Positions 1 through 15,897 of a DNA stretch of 64,000 bases are shown here, one piece after another. Both the position numbers and the translations under genes were made by a program. Position 1 is the first letter of the stretch. Each line of letters opens with the position of its first letter. Where the stretch lies: assembly GCA_965279205.1 (NCBI GenBank), contig OZ257144.1:2790001-2854000 (forward strand), read 5' to 3'. The stretch comes from UBA7672 sp965279205 (lineage in GTDB: Bacteria > Pseudomonadota > Alphaproteobacteria > Caulobacterales > Hyphomonadaceae). Below the pieces are notes generated by a model. That model was not told the DNA's origin. It searched no databases and saw nothing but the letters and a program-made list of their open reading frames with translations.

Positions 1-216
1 GTGACCTTCGCCGGGGATGTAGCAGACCGCCTCATGCTGGGTGGTCATGCGCACCTTGGCGACCTTCCGGAGAGCCGAGTTCGGCTTCTTCGGGGTCGTC
101 GTGTAGACGCGGGTGCAGACGCCGCGGCGCTGCGGGCACGACTTGAGAGCCGGAACCTTGTTCCGCTTCGGTTTGTCCGTCCGCGGTTTGCGGATCAGCT
201 GCTGGATCGTCGGCAT
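1..216 (-). CDS. rpsL: 30S ribosomal protein S12 (partial, 3' end outside window)
   Basis: The first 72 codons of ribosomal protein S12, a component of the decoding centre of the small subunit. The N-terminus MPTIQQLIRKPR and the later motifs CPQRRGVCTRVYT and TPKKPNSALRK are diagnostic. The ATG is at 216-214 and the reading frame is still open at base 1, ending in the EGH segment. It should be the first gene of the str operon (rpsL-rpsG-fusA-tuf), continuing off the left edge. A strong promoter lies about 200 bases upstream (412-440), so it is transcribed separately from rpoBC even though it lies just downstream of them on the same strand. Confidence 0.97.
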   Translation of the reverse strand, partial: MPTIQQLIRKPRTDKPKRNKVPALKSCPQRRGVCTRVYTTTPKKPNSALRKVAKVRMTTQHEAVCYIPGEGH

Positions 217-411
217 CTACCCTCGCTCGTCACACCAAAACGCCGGGCTCTGTGGGCCAAATCGGCGTGCCTAGCTGCAAAAACGTTTGCCGCGACAAGC
301 CAAAAGGCTGCCCCGGCCGGAACTCTATAGGAAGCTTTCGCTCTCTTAAGGTCACATCACCCAACCGCGTCTGGAACGGATTCCACGGCCGGTCCGGTAA
401 TGTGAAGCGGG

Positions 412-440
412 GCTATACTGGCCTCCCCTACCGGGGTCAA
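412..440 (-). promoter_or_regulatory. sigma-70 promoter of rpsL / str operon
   Basis: On the minus strand TTGACC (440-435) and TATAGC (417-412) are separated by 17 bases, close to the alphaproteobacterial housekeeping consensus. Transcription would start near 405 and give a leader of about 190 nt before the rpsL ATG. A second CTATAG box near 323-329 has no good -35. The interval 217-503 holds nothing else I can support. Inferred from sequence only. Confidence 0.7.
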
Positions 441-503
441 GTGCGACGCAACGTAGAATATGGACGGGGAAATAGGCTCTTTGGCCGACATTCCCACCCC
501 GCC

Positions 504-1363
504 CTATCGGCCAGCGATAAACCGCCGGACGCGAGCGTCAAACCGCTCCGGCTGGTCGGCCGTTACCAGGTGGCCCGAGTCGTCAAAAACCTCGATTTCC
601 GCCCTGCCCCTGGGGAGAGCCTCAAAGACCTCGATTCCCCATTTTACAGGGGTCACGGGATCATGCGCGCCGGCCAGCACCAGGACCGGGCATTCGACCT
701 GGCCCAGCCGGGTCCGGAAGTCGAACCGGAAGGCCTCGCCATCCGGAGCAAAGAACCGGGCTGAAGCGGCCGGGTTCATCACCGATCGCCTTGCCGCGTC
801 GGACAGGGCTGAAAGGTCACGCTTGCGGGAATAGAGCGGCAGGCAGAGCCGGTAGAAAGCGGCGTAGTCCTCGCTGGTTGGCCGGCCGTACATGGCGCGC
901 GCCGCCTTCCGGCGTCGGGACCGCCAAGCGCCTCATACCCGGCGACCAGTTGATCCTGCTCCATGCGGGAACACGCGTTGAGAAGGATGGCGCCCCCGGC
1001 ATGCGCTGGATGCCGCGCCAGATAGGACTGGACCATCAGCGTTCCGCCCGAGGATCCAAGAACGAAGGGTTTCTCGATATCCAGCGCATCGCAGAAGGCC
1101 GCGATGTCGTCGCCCCACTGGTCGAGCGTCCAGCTGGATTCAGGTCCGTAATCGCTGCGGCCGCCACCGCGAGGGTCGAGATAGACGACCTGCACCACGT
1201 CGGCGAAGCGGTCAAAGTACGGTCGAAGGGTCTGGTGGTCGCCCCCGGGTCCACCGGGAATGCAGATGAGGACCGGCTTTTCGCGAAGGTGAGGACCGGA
1301 AATATCCAGCCGTGGTCCGGACACGTCGAAGAACAAACGCACGCCGTTGACGTTGACGAACAT
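504..1363 (-). pseudogene. Alpha/beta hydrolase (proline iminopeptidase-like), frameshifted
   Basis: A serine hydrolase of the alpha/beta fold, proline iminopeptidase-like, split over two frames. The first part (from ATG 1363, behind a GGGAGG ribosome site) has PGGPGGDH (oxyanion region), the nucleophile motif GSSGG and the helix ending EALGGPDAG. The second part, in another frame up to the stop at 504, has the acid/histidine region GAHDPVTP and DSGHLVTADQPE. The join lies at about 893-905 in a GC-rich run and needs a one-base shift. The whole catalytic triad is present once the frames are joined, so this is either a recent pseudogene or a sequencing error. It sits between rpoC and rpsL, usually a conserved junction. 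Confidence 0.75.
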
Positions 1364-1434
1364 GAACGCCTCCCAGTCGACTGGTTCTAGATAGGACGCC
1401 GTTGCGGCCAGCGCATCGCCGTAGTCCAAACGCA

Positions 1435-1462
1435 GCGAAGGCGGACTTTCGCCCGCCTTCGC
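1435..1462 (-). terminator. Possible rpoC-distal terminator hairpin
   Basis: A 10-bp perfect stem (1435-1444 with 1453-1462) and an 8-base loop lie just past the rpoC stop codon in the transcription direction. On the minus strand it is followed by TGCGTTTGG, a weak U-tract, so efficiency may be modest. It would end the rplJL-rpoBC transcript before the broken hydrolase gene. Confidence 0.5.
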
Positions 1463-1487
1463 CGTCGTTCTGATTGTCTGGTCTGCC

Positions 1488-5639
<4,152 letters not shown>

Positions 5640-5666
5640 CCTGATTTAGTCTCCCTCTTGGGGTGA

Positions 5667-5688
5667 CCGTGGGGCCTAGGCCCCACGG
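5667..5688. repeat. Perfect 22-bp palindrome in the rpoB-rpoC gap
   Basis: An 11+11 perfect palindrome (CCGTGGGGCCT and its complement) in the 84-base spacer between rpoB and rpoC. As RNA it would fold into a very GC-rich hairpin about 30 bases upstream of the rpoC start. No T-run follows, so it is not a classical terminator; RNA processing or stability control between the two subunit genes is a reasonable guess. Confidence 0.6.
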
Positions 5689-5723
5689 ATATTCATTGCG
5701 AAAAGGCAGGCGCGACCACGCGA

Positions 5724-9833
<4,110 letters not shown>

Positions 9834-9858
9834 GTCCGCTCCAGGTCTCTTAGTAGTG

Positions 9859-9882
9859 GCCACAGGAAAAATGTCCTGTGGC
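9859..9882 (-). promoter_or_regulatory. Hairpin in the rpoB leader
   Basis: A perfect 9-bp inverted repeat (9859-9867 with 9874-9882, GCCACAGGA and its complement) with a 6-base loop, 26 bases upstream of the rpoB start. No T-run follows. It lies where other bacteria have an rplL-rpoB attenuator or RNase III site; the role here is inferred. Confidence 0.5.
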
Positions 9883-9993
9883 AGGCCAGTATCCGGTGCG
9901 CAAAGGACGATCTGGAACCAGACCGCCGGATAACTCTACGCCCGCCGTCAAAGCCCTCCCCTCTCGCGCCCGGAGGAAGGAGGCGGTGCGCGC

Positions 9994-10020
9994 CGCCGGA
10001 AGGGCAAAGCCCCTCCGGCG
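9994..10020 (-). promoter_or_regulatory. Hairpin directly after rplL (attenuator/processing candidate)
   Basis: Stem of 7 bp, one mismatch, then 4 bp, closed by an AAA loop on the plus strand, 14 bases past the rplL stop codon. No T-run follows on the minus strand, so partial termination or processing is more likely than full termination. Such an element would set the excess of L7/L12 over RNA polymerase subunits. Confidence 0.5.
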
Positions 10021-10034
10021 AACGCGCGTAAGGC

Positions 10035-10412
10035 CTACTTGATTTCGACCTTGGCGCCGGTCTCTTCCAGCTTCTTCTTGATGGTCTCGGCTTCTTCCTT
10101 CGACACGCCTTCTTTGACGGCCTTCGGAGCAGCTTCGACCAGGTCTTTCGCTTCTTTCAGGCCGAGGCTCGGCACGACTTCGCGAACGACTTTGATCACG
10201 TTGATTTTCTTGTCGCCGGCTTCCTTCAGGATGACGGAGAACTCGGTCTGGGCTTCAGCAGCCGGAGCCGCGGCAGCAGCCGGGCCAGCAGCAGCAGCGA
10301 CCGGAGCGGCAGCCGAAACGCCCCACTTCTCTTCGAGAAGCTTGGCGAGGTCGGCGGCTTCGAGGACGGTCAGCGAGGACAGGTCCTCGACGATTTTATC
10401 AAGTTTCGACAT
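10035..10412 (-). CDS. rplL: 50S ribosomal protein L7/L12
   Basis: 125-residue stalk protein of the large subunit, which recruits translation GTPases. N-terminal dimerisation helices (MSKLDKIVEDLSSLTVLEAA), an Ala-rich flexible hinge around residues 37-55, and the C-terminal factor-binding domain (KINVIKVVREV, LGLKEAKDLVE) are all present. The length is typical. It follows rplJ by 58 bases and is followed by a hairpin and then rpoB. Confidence 0.98.
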   Translation of the reverse strand: MSKLDKIVEDLSSLTVLEAADLAKLLEEKWGVSAAAPVAAAAGPAAAAAPAAEAQTEFSVILKEAGDKKINVIKVVREVVPSLGLKEAKDLVEAAPKAVKEGVSKEEAETIKKKLEETGAKVEIK

Positions 10413-10470
10413 TTCAGGATTTCCTTGAGTTCGGGTGTGTGACTTCGAATTTCACGCTTGGGAGCAGGTC

Positions 10471-10986
10471 TCAGGCGGCGTCCTTGTTGGCGTAAGCGCC
10501 AATAACGCGAGCGAGCTGAGCAGCCGGCGCAGCCACGATTCCAGCGATCTTGGTCGCCGGAGCCTGGATGAGGCCGATGATCTTGCCGCGGAGCTGGTCC
10601 AGGGACGGCAGCGTGGCCAAAGCCTTCACGCCGTTCTGGTCGAGCACCACGTCGCCCATGAGCGCGCCGACGAGAATGAGTTTCTCATTCCCCTTGGCGT
10701 ACTCCGCCACGACTTTCGAAGCTGCAACCGGATCGGGAGAGTGAGCGATAGCCACGGGGCCAACGAACATGTTGGCCGCGGCGTCGCCGCCTTTTCCTTC
10801 CAGCGCGATCTTCGCAAGCCGGTTCTTGATGACCTTCAGATTTGCGCCTTGGCCTTTCAGCTTGACGCGCAGATCCGTGAGCTCCGCCACGGTCAATCCG
10901 GAATATTGCGTGACGACGATCACGCCTGCGTCGGCGAAGACCTTTTTGTAGGTCTCGAGCGCCACCGCTTTTCCAGCTTTATCCAT
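10471..10986 (-). CDS. rplJ: 50S ribosomal protein L10
   Basis: Base of the L7/L12 stalk, 171 residues from the ATG at 10986 (MDKAGKAVALETYKKVF). An upstream in-frame start at 11040 would add 18 residues that do not match the family. Conserved features are the VVTQYSGLTVAEL segment and the C-terminal helix that binds L7/L12 dimers (LARVIGAYANKD). First gene of the rplJL-rpoBC operon, preceded by a leader of about 350 nt that probably carries the L10 autoregulation site. Confidence 0.97.
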   Translation of the reverse strand: MDKAGKAVALETYKKVFADAGVIVVTQYSGLTVAELTDLRVKLKGQGANLKVIKNRLAKIALEGKGGDAAANMFVGPVAIAHSPDPVAASKVVAEYAKGNEKLILVGALMGDVVLDQNGVKALATLPSLDQLRGKIIGLIQAPATKIAGIVAAPAAQLARVIGAYANKDAA

Positions 10987-11337
10987 ATGCGGTCTCCAAG
11001 TTGGACAACCGGACAAGCCCGATCGCCCCAGGATGCGCACGCAGGACCAGCGGCCGTTTCACCCTTCCCAGTCGACCCGAAGCCTGTGTAGGCTACCGGC
11101 CGGTATGGAGAGGGCTCGCGGTCCGCATGACCAGCGCGCCCCCGTCCCAGGGCAGAAACGAACTCAAGGGCGTCGTCGTTAGCGGCAACGCCAACTACGC
11201 ACCCTGTCCCGTCACACCCCGTCTCATGCAGGAAATTGAGGAGCAAAACCAGAGAAGTAGCCCTGGAATTACGCTTTGCTCCACCTGCAATCTTGGACGA
11301 GAAACAGGAGGGCCGTGTTAACGACTCTCCCGCTCAG
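10987..11337 (-). promoter_or_regulatory. Long rplJ leader, probable L10 autoregulatory RNA
   Basis: About 350 nt separate the predicted transcription start from the rplJ ATG, with no convincing gene on either strand. In other bacteria this leader binds the L10-(L12)n complex and represses translation. I infer the same from length and position; I did not identify the kink-turn itself. Confidence 0.45.
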
Positions 11338-11344
11338 GGGGGTC

Positions 11345-11373
11345 CTATAGCCCCCCAGCCACATCTTTGGCAA
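11345..11373 (-). promoter_or_regulatory. sigma-70 promoter of rplJL-rpoBC
   Basis: Minus-strand TTGCCA (11373-11368), a 17-base spacer and CTATAG (11350-11345) within the sequence GGCTATAGG. It lies downstream of the rplKA terminator and upstream of rplJ, so it splits the ribosomal/RNA polymerase cluster into two transcription units. Confidence 0.6.
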
Positions 11374-11486
11374 GCGCCCCCTTGCTTTTTTCGTAAATGG
11401 TGATCCGGCAGGTCAAAATGCCGGGAAACCGCGACGTGGGGACCGGATTGCCCATTTGCCAGCCCCTGCCGGAGCAACGTTCAAGC

Positions 11487-11515
11487 AAAAGGCCGGCGGA
11501 TTTCTCCGCCGGCCT
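11487..11515 (-). terminator. Rho-independent terminator after rplA
   Basis: Perfect 11-bp GC-rich stem (11490-11500 with 11505-11515) with a 4-base loop. On the minus strand it runs into CCTTTTGCTTG. It stands 25 bases beyond the rplA stop and ends the secE-nusG-rplK-rplA unit. Confidence 0.85.
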
Positions 11516-11540
11516 TCGCATTCCAGCAGTCAGGCGAACC

Positions 11541-12248
11541 TTAGTTCGCGGCGACCTGGCTGATGTCCGTCACGTCGATCGAGACGCCCGGGCCCATGGT
11601 CGAGGAGATCGCGATCTTCTTGACGTAGGTGCCTTTCGCGCCCGACGGGCGGGCCTTCACGAGCGCGCCGAGGAAGGCGCGGACGTTCTTCTCGAGATCG
11701 GCTTCCGAGAACGAGGCCTTGCCCACGCCAGCGTGGATGATGCCTTCCTTCTCGGCGCGGAACTCGACCGAACCGCCTTTGGCGTCCTTGACCGCTTGCG
11801 CGATGTTCGGCGTCACGGTGCCGACTTTTGGGTTCGGCATCAGGCCACGGGGGCCCAGCACCTTACCGAGACGGCCAACGAGGGCCATCATGTCCGGGGA
11901 CGCGATGACGCGGTCGAAGTTGACCGTGCCGGCGTTGACCGTTTCGAACAGATCTTCGGCGCCGACGATGTCAGCGCCGGCGGCACGGGCTTCGTCAGCC
12001 TTCTTGTCGCGAGCGAACACAGCAACGCGCACCGTGCGGCCCGTTCCGGCCGGCAGGTTGACGACGCCACGGACATTCTGGTCCGCCTGTTTCGGGTCGA
12101 TGCCGAGGTTGACGGCGATCTCGATCGTTTCGTCGAACTTCGCTTTCGCGTTGCCCTTCACGATTTTGACGGCGTCAGTGACCTTGTAGACCTTGGTGGG
12201 GTCGACCTTGGCGCGAGCCGCAGTCGTACGTTTTCCGAGCTTTGCCAT
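11541..12248 (-). CDS. rplA: 50S ribosomal protein L1
   Basis: L1 of the large subunit, 235 residues, forming the mobile stalk at the E site; in many bacteria it also represses its own operon. Recognisable parts are the N-terminus MAKLGKRTTAARAKVD, the GTGRTVRVAVFA segment, and the signature region MALVGRLGKVLGPRGLMPNP. It follows rplK by 3 bases, so the two are translationally coupled, and a strong terminator follows. Confidence 0.98.
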   Translation of the reverse strand: MAKLGKRTTAARAKVDPTKVYKVTDAVKIVKGNAKAKFDETIEIAVNLGIDPKQADQNVRGVVNLPAGTGRTVRVAVFARDKKADEARAAGADIVGAEDLFETVNAGTVNFDRVIASPDMMALVGRLGKVLGPRGLMPNPKVGTVTPNIAQAVKDAKGGSVEFRAEKEGIIHAGVGKASFSEADLEKNVRAFLGALVKARPSGAKGTYVKKIAISSTMGPGVSIDVTDISQVAAN

Positions 12249-12251
12249 GGA

Positions 12252-12683
12252 TTACGCTCCCGTGACCTGAAGGCCCATCGCGCGGGCGGAGCCGGCGATG
12301 ATCTTGGCGCCAGCCTCAACGTCGTTGGTGTTGAGGTCCTTCAGCTTCTTCTGAGCGATCTCGCGGCACTGAGCCATCGTGACCGTACCAGCCGAGTCAC
12401 GGCCGGGCAGTTTGGAGCCCGACTGGATCTTGGCGGCTTGCTTCAGGAGATAGGACGCCGGCGGCGTCTTGATCTCGAAGGTGAACGACTTGTCCTGGTA
12501 ATACGTAATCACCACGGGAAGGGGCATGCCCTTCGTTTCCTGCTGCGTGCGTGCGTTGAACGCCTTGCAGAATTCCATGATGTTGATGCCGCGCTGACCG
12601 AGAGCGGGGCCGATAGGAGGAGACGGGTTCGCCGCTCCGGCGGGAACCTGAAGCTTCAGGCTCCCCAACAGTTTCTTCGCCAT
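12252..12683 (-). CDS. rplK: 50S ribosomal protein L11
   Basis: L11 of the GTPase-associated centre, 143 residues. MAKKLLGSLKLQVPAGAANP and the proline-rich PPIGPALGQRGIN hinge are diagnostic, and the C-terminal RNA-binding domain contains the expected GSARAMGLQV. A 114-base gap to nusG contains two small GC-rich hairpins (one at 12775-12790) but no clear promoter or terminator. Confidence 0.98.
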   Translation of the reverse strand: MAKKLLGSLKLQVPAGAANPSPPIGPALGQRGINIMEFCKAFNARTQQETKGMPLPVVITYYQDKSFTFEIKTPPASYLLKQAAKIQSGSKLPGRDSAGTVTMAQCREIAQKKLKDLNTNDVEAGAKIIAGSARAMGLQVTGA

Positions 12684-12797
12684 GTTTCCCTCACTAGCGA
12701 ATACGACCTTCCGGTCCTTGCGGACCTTCCAGTCTGGGAATGCGTGGTACGGCGGCTAACCTTCCACGCGCCTACCGGGCGCTTGCCCGGCCTTCGG

Positions 12798-13337
12798 TCA
12801 GACCTTCTCGACCTGACCGTAGTCCAGATCGACCGGGGTTGCCCGGCCGAAAATCGAAACAGTAACCTTGAGGCGGCCCGAGTCCTCGTCGATCGAGTCG
12901 ACGGCGCCTTCGAACGAGGCGAACGGACCTTCGGTGACTTTCACCTTCTCGCCGATCTCGAATTGCATCTTCGCGCGCGGGCGCTCTGCCAGTTCGACGG
13001 CTTTGCCGAGGATGCGATCGACTTCCACCTGGGGCACCGGCAGGGGCTTCTTGCCACCCTCGGCGCCCAGGAAGCCAGTGACCTTCGGAGTGTTCTTGAC
13101 GAGGTGGTAGGCCTCGTCGGTCATGCGCATCTTCACCAGCACGTAGCCCGGCATGTGACGCTTCTCGACCGTACGTTTGCGGCCGCGAACGACCTCGACG
13201 ACTTCCTCGGTCGGGACTTCGATCTCTTCGATCAGTTCGCTGAGGCCCTGCATCTCGGCCTGTTCACGGATGGTCGACGCGACCTTCTTCTCGAAGTTCG
13301 AGTAGGCGTGAACGATGTACCATTTTCCGTCAGCCAT
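12798..13337 (-). CDS. nusG: Transcription termination/antitermination factor NusG
   Basis: 179-residue NusG, which binds RNA polymerase and couples it to Rho or ribosomal protein S10. The NGN domain begins KWYIVHAYSNFEKKVA and includes RHMPGYVLVKM. The C-terminal KOW domain contains the loop GPFASFEGAVDSID. The insert-free bacterial form. Its ATG lies 3 bases after the secE stop, the standard secE-nusG coupling. Confidence 0.98.
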   Translation of the reverse strand: MADGKWYIVHAYSNFEKKVASTIREQAEMQGLSELIEEIEVPTEEVVEVVRGRKRTVEKRHMPGYVLVKMRMTDEAYHLVKNTPKVTGFLGAEGGKKPLPVPQVEVDRILGKAVELAERPRAKMQFEIGEKVKVTEGPFASFEGAVDSIDEDSGRLKVTVSIFGRATPVDLDYGQVEKV

Positions 13338-13340
13338 GGA

Positions 13341-13583
13341 TCATCCAACCTGCGTGAGGAACCGGACCAGCAACGACACGATGGAGTCGGTCACATAGAA
13401 AAACACCGCCGCGACGATAACCATGATCACGACCATCACCGTGGCGATCCAGGTCTCCTTGCGCGTCGTCCAGGTGACCTTGCTCCCTTCGGCGCGGACC
13501 TGCCTGAAGAACGTGATCGGTCCGACCCGCTTTTTCGGCGGGGCATTTGCTGCTGTCTCGGAGGTTCCGGTGGGGGTTTTCAT
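13341..13583 (-). CDS. secE: Preprotein translocase subunit SecE
   Basis: 80-residue SecE of the single-helix type, which clamps SecY in the translocon. After a polar N-terminus it has the amphipathic helix FFRQVRAEGSKVTWTTRKE (about 25-44) and one transmembrane helix (about 45-66). No tRNA-Trp gene was seen upstream. The usual neighbour is absent: secD ends only 172 bases upstream on the same strand. Confidence 0.96.
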   Translation of the reverse strand: MKTPTGTSETAANAPPKKRVGPITFFRQVRAEGSKVTWTTRKETWIATVMVVIMVIVAAVFFYVTDSIVSLLVRFLTQVG

Positions 13584-13602
13584 GTTGATCTGGGGGTTAG
13601 GA

Positions 13603-13630
13603 CGGGACCGTCTAAGGCATCACGGTCCCG
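13603..13630 (-). other. Inverted repeats between secD and secE
   Basis: A 9-bp perfect stem with a 10-base loop (13603-13611 with 13622-13630) lies about 20 bases upstream of the secE start. A second 7-bp stem (13704-13710 with 13723-13729) is nearer secD. Neither has a T-run. No promoter could be assigned in this 172-base gap, although transcription of secE-nusG must start here or upstream. Confidence 0.35.
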
Positions 13631-13755
13631 GCGTCCATGGGAAAAAGCGAAGGGCGAATGGCGCACGGCAAAGAGGGATCTGGGAGCTGAATGGCCGGAA
13701 TTAAGGGGTTTTCCGGCAACAGAACCCCTCGTTCGCCGTTCGCCGCGCCCGCTAG

Positions 13756-15363
13756 CTAGATCGGGATCCATTTCGGCCGGAACGTCCTCAGCCAGACCGA
13801 CATGATCCAGCGGGCGACGATAACGGCAGTAAAGATCGAGGTGAGCACCCCCAACGCCAGGGTCAGGGCAAAGCCTTTGACCGGGCCCGAGCCGAGCGTG
13901 AACATCACCATCGCGGCCACAAGATGGGTGACGTTGGCGTCGATAATGGTCGCCATGGCGTGGTCATAGCCCGCCTCCACCGAGGTGACTGGCGACCTGC
14001 CCGACCTCTTCTCCTCGCGTATCCGCTCGAAGATCAGCACGTTGTAGTCGACCGCCATGCCCATGGTGAGCAGGATACCGGCAATGCCCGGCAGGGTGAG
14101 CGTCGCGCCAAGACCCGACAGCACGCCAATCAGCATGAAGGCGTTACACAGCAGCGCAATGACAGCGAACACGCCGAGCAGACCATAGGCCGCGATCATG
14201 AACACGGCCACCAGGGCGACACCCACGACCGAGGCCGTAACGCCTGCCCGGATCGAGTCGGCGCCGAGGCTGGCGTCAACCACGCGGCGCTCGGCCACCT
14301 TGAGCTTGGCCGGCAGGGCGCCTGAGCGCAGCACGATGGCCATCTGCTCGGCCTCGTCCGGCGTGAAACTGCCCGTGATCCGGCCAGAACCGGTCATGAT
14401 CGGGCTCTGAATGGTCGGAGCCGAGACGATGCGGTCGTCGAGAACGATCGCAAAGCGCTGGCCGACATTCTTGACCGTCGCGTCGCCAAAGCGTTTCGCG
14501 CCCGCCGAATGAAGCTGGAACGAGATGCTGGGGCGGTTCATCTCGTCGAAGGCTTGCGAGGCGCCCGACAGGTCCAATCCGGTGATGATCGAGTCCATCA
14601 GGATAACCGTAGGCGCGCCGTTCATGCTGTCATCAGGCAGCGCGACCCGGTTGTTCCTTGGCGTATTGAGCGTGTAGTCGGCCGGATTCGCCAGGGGATC
14701 GACCATGTTGAAGGTCAGCACGCCAGACTTGGTCAGCGTGTCGATCAACTGGTTCATCTCGGCCGGATTGAGACCCGGAACCTCGACCAGGACGCGGCTG
14801 TCGCCCTGTTTCTGGATGTTCGGCTCGACCAAGCCCGAGTTATCGGCTCGGCGGCGAACGGCTTCCATCGAGCTGTTAAGGGCATCGACCTGGAGCTTTT
14901 CGAAGTGCTGTTCCGTGAACTTCACCTCGATCGCGCCATCCGGGCGCTGGGTCACGACATAGGAATTGCCGACACCGATCTGGCCTAGAGCGGGCTTTCC
15001 AAGCGAGGTAATCCGCTCGATCGCTGTCGTTGCATCCGCTGCGTTGCGCAGCTTCACCACAACCGCATCGCCTTCCGCGCCACGGCTGGCGGTCGGAATC
15101 AGTGGTGTTTCACGCAGCTTTTCGCCAACCATACGCGAAACGTTGCGCAGTTCGTTAGTGCGCAACTCCACGGGATCGACTTCGAGCAGGATCGAAGCGC
15201 CACCCTTGAGGTCGAGGCCGAGGTTCAGCGGGCCGGTGGGTAGCCAGGCAAGGTAGTCCTTGCGCTGCTGTTCGGTGACGAGGTTCGGCACGCACAGGAG
15301 CGCGCCGAGAAACAGCGCCACCAGCACAAGCGCGATCTTCCAGGGCGGAAAACGCAACAGCAT
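13756..15363 (-). CDS. secD: Protein translocase subunit SecD
   Basis: 535-residue RND-family accessory subunit that uses proton motive force to complete protein export. One N-terminal membrane helix (about 10-27) is followed by a large periplasmic region with LGLDLKGGASILLEVD and SGRITGSFTPDEAEQMA, then five C-terminal helices with the signature GMAVDYNVLIFERIREE. It follows yajC by 7 bases. Its length matches SecD alone, not a SecD-SecF fusion, and the usual secF partner does not follow; secE does. Confidence 0.96.
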   Translation of the reverse strand: MLLRFPPWKIALVLVALFLGALLCVPNLVTEQQRKDYLAWLPTGPLNLGLDLKGGASILLEVDPVELRTNELRNVSRMVGEKLRETPLIPTASRGAEGDAVVVKLRNAADATTAIERITSLGKPALGQIGVGNSYVVTQRPDGAIEVKFTEQHFEKLQVDALNSSMEAVRRRADNSGLVEPNIQKQGDSRVLVEVPGLNPAEMNQLIDTLTKSGVLTFNMVDPLANPADYTLNTPRNNRVALPDDSMNGAPTVILMDSIITGLDLSGASQAFDEMNRPSISFQLHSAGAKRFGDATVKNVGQRFAIVLDDRIVSAPTIQSPIMTGSGRITGSFTPDEAEQMAIVLRSGALPAKLKVAERRVVDASLGADSIRAGVTASVVGVALVAVFMIAAYGLLGVFAVIALLCNAFMLIGVLSGLGATLTLPGIAGILLTMGMAVDYNVLIFERIREEKRSGRSPVTSVEAGYDHAMATIIDANVTHLVAAMVMFTLGSGPVKGFALTLALGVLTSIFTAVIVARWIMSVWLRTFRPKWIPI

Positions 15364-15370
15364 GGAAAGA

Positions 15371-15754
15371 TCAGCTTTCCTTGACGTCGTTGGCGGCGGC
15401 AGGCGCAGCCGGGTTGCGCACGTCCACGATCATGCCGCGAACGACGCGCAGCTTGCCGCCCTCGCCCGTGTCGATGGTGACTTCATCGTCGGAAATCTTG
15501 AAGACGCGGCCGATGATGCCGCCCTGGGTGACGACCGTGTCGCCTTTCTTGAGGGCCGACAGCATCGCCTTGTGCTTCTTCATCCGGTTGTTCTGCGGAC
15601 GGATCAGCAGGAAGTAGAAGATCACGATCATGCCCAGCGGCAGCAGCAGGCTGCCGAGCAGTCCGCCCATCGGATCCGCAGCCGCGGCGGGGTCGCCGGC
15701 GGCGCCGGCGGCCGGGGCCCCAGCCTGCTGGAAGAACATCTGGATAGGCAGCAT
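15371..15754 (-). CDS. yajC: Preprotein translocase subunit YajC
   Basis: 127-residue SecDF-associated membrane protein. A short Ala/Gly-rich N-terminus precedes one transmembrane helix (about 33-51, LLGSLLLPLGMIVIFYFLLI) and the hallmark RPQNNRMKKHKAML. The cytoplasmic part has GDTVVTQGGIIGRV and DDEVTIDTGEGGKLRVVRG. First gene of a yajC-secD unit with a promoter at 15815-15842. Confidence 0.96.
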   Translation of the reverse strand: MLPIQMFFQQAGAPAAGAAGDPAAAADPMGGLLGSLLLPLGMIVIFYFLLIRPQNNRMKKHKAMLSALKKGDTVVTQGGIIGRVFKISDDEVTIDTGEGGKLRVVRGMIVDVRNPAAPAAANDVKES

Positions 15755-15814
15755 TTCGTCTCCGTGGGGAATCTCTACGCACTCCCGCCGGACGGGGGAG
15801 GCTTGGGCGGGCGG

Positions 15815-15842
15815 ACTATATCGGCCGCCCTGTCCATTGCAA
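15815..15842 (-). promoter_or_regulatory. sigma-70 promoter of yajC-secD
   Basis: Minus-strand TTGCAA (15842-15837), 16-base spacer, TATAGT (15820-15815), in the gap between the LytM lipoprotein gene and yajC. Start would be near 15808, giving a leader of about 55 nt. Confidence 0.5.
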
Positions 15843-15897
15843 TCAAAAGGGATGTGGGCGTTTTGACCCTGAATCCCAACCCTGTCTCAGCCCTGCT

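Noticed and set aside
13584..13755. tRNA-Trp gene upstream of secE
   Set aside because: It is common there in bacteria, but no cloverleaf can be drawn in this gap.
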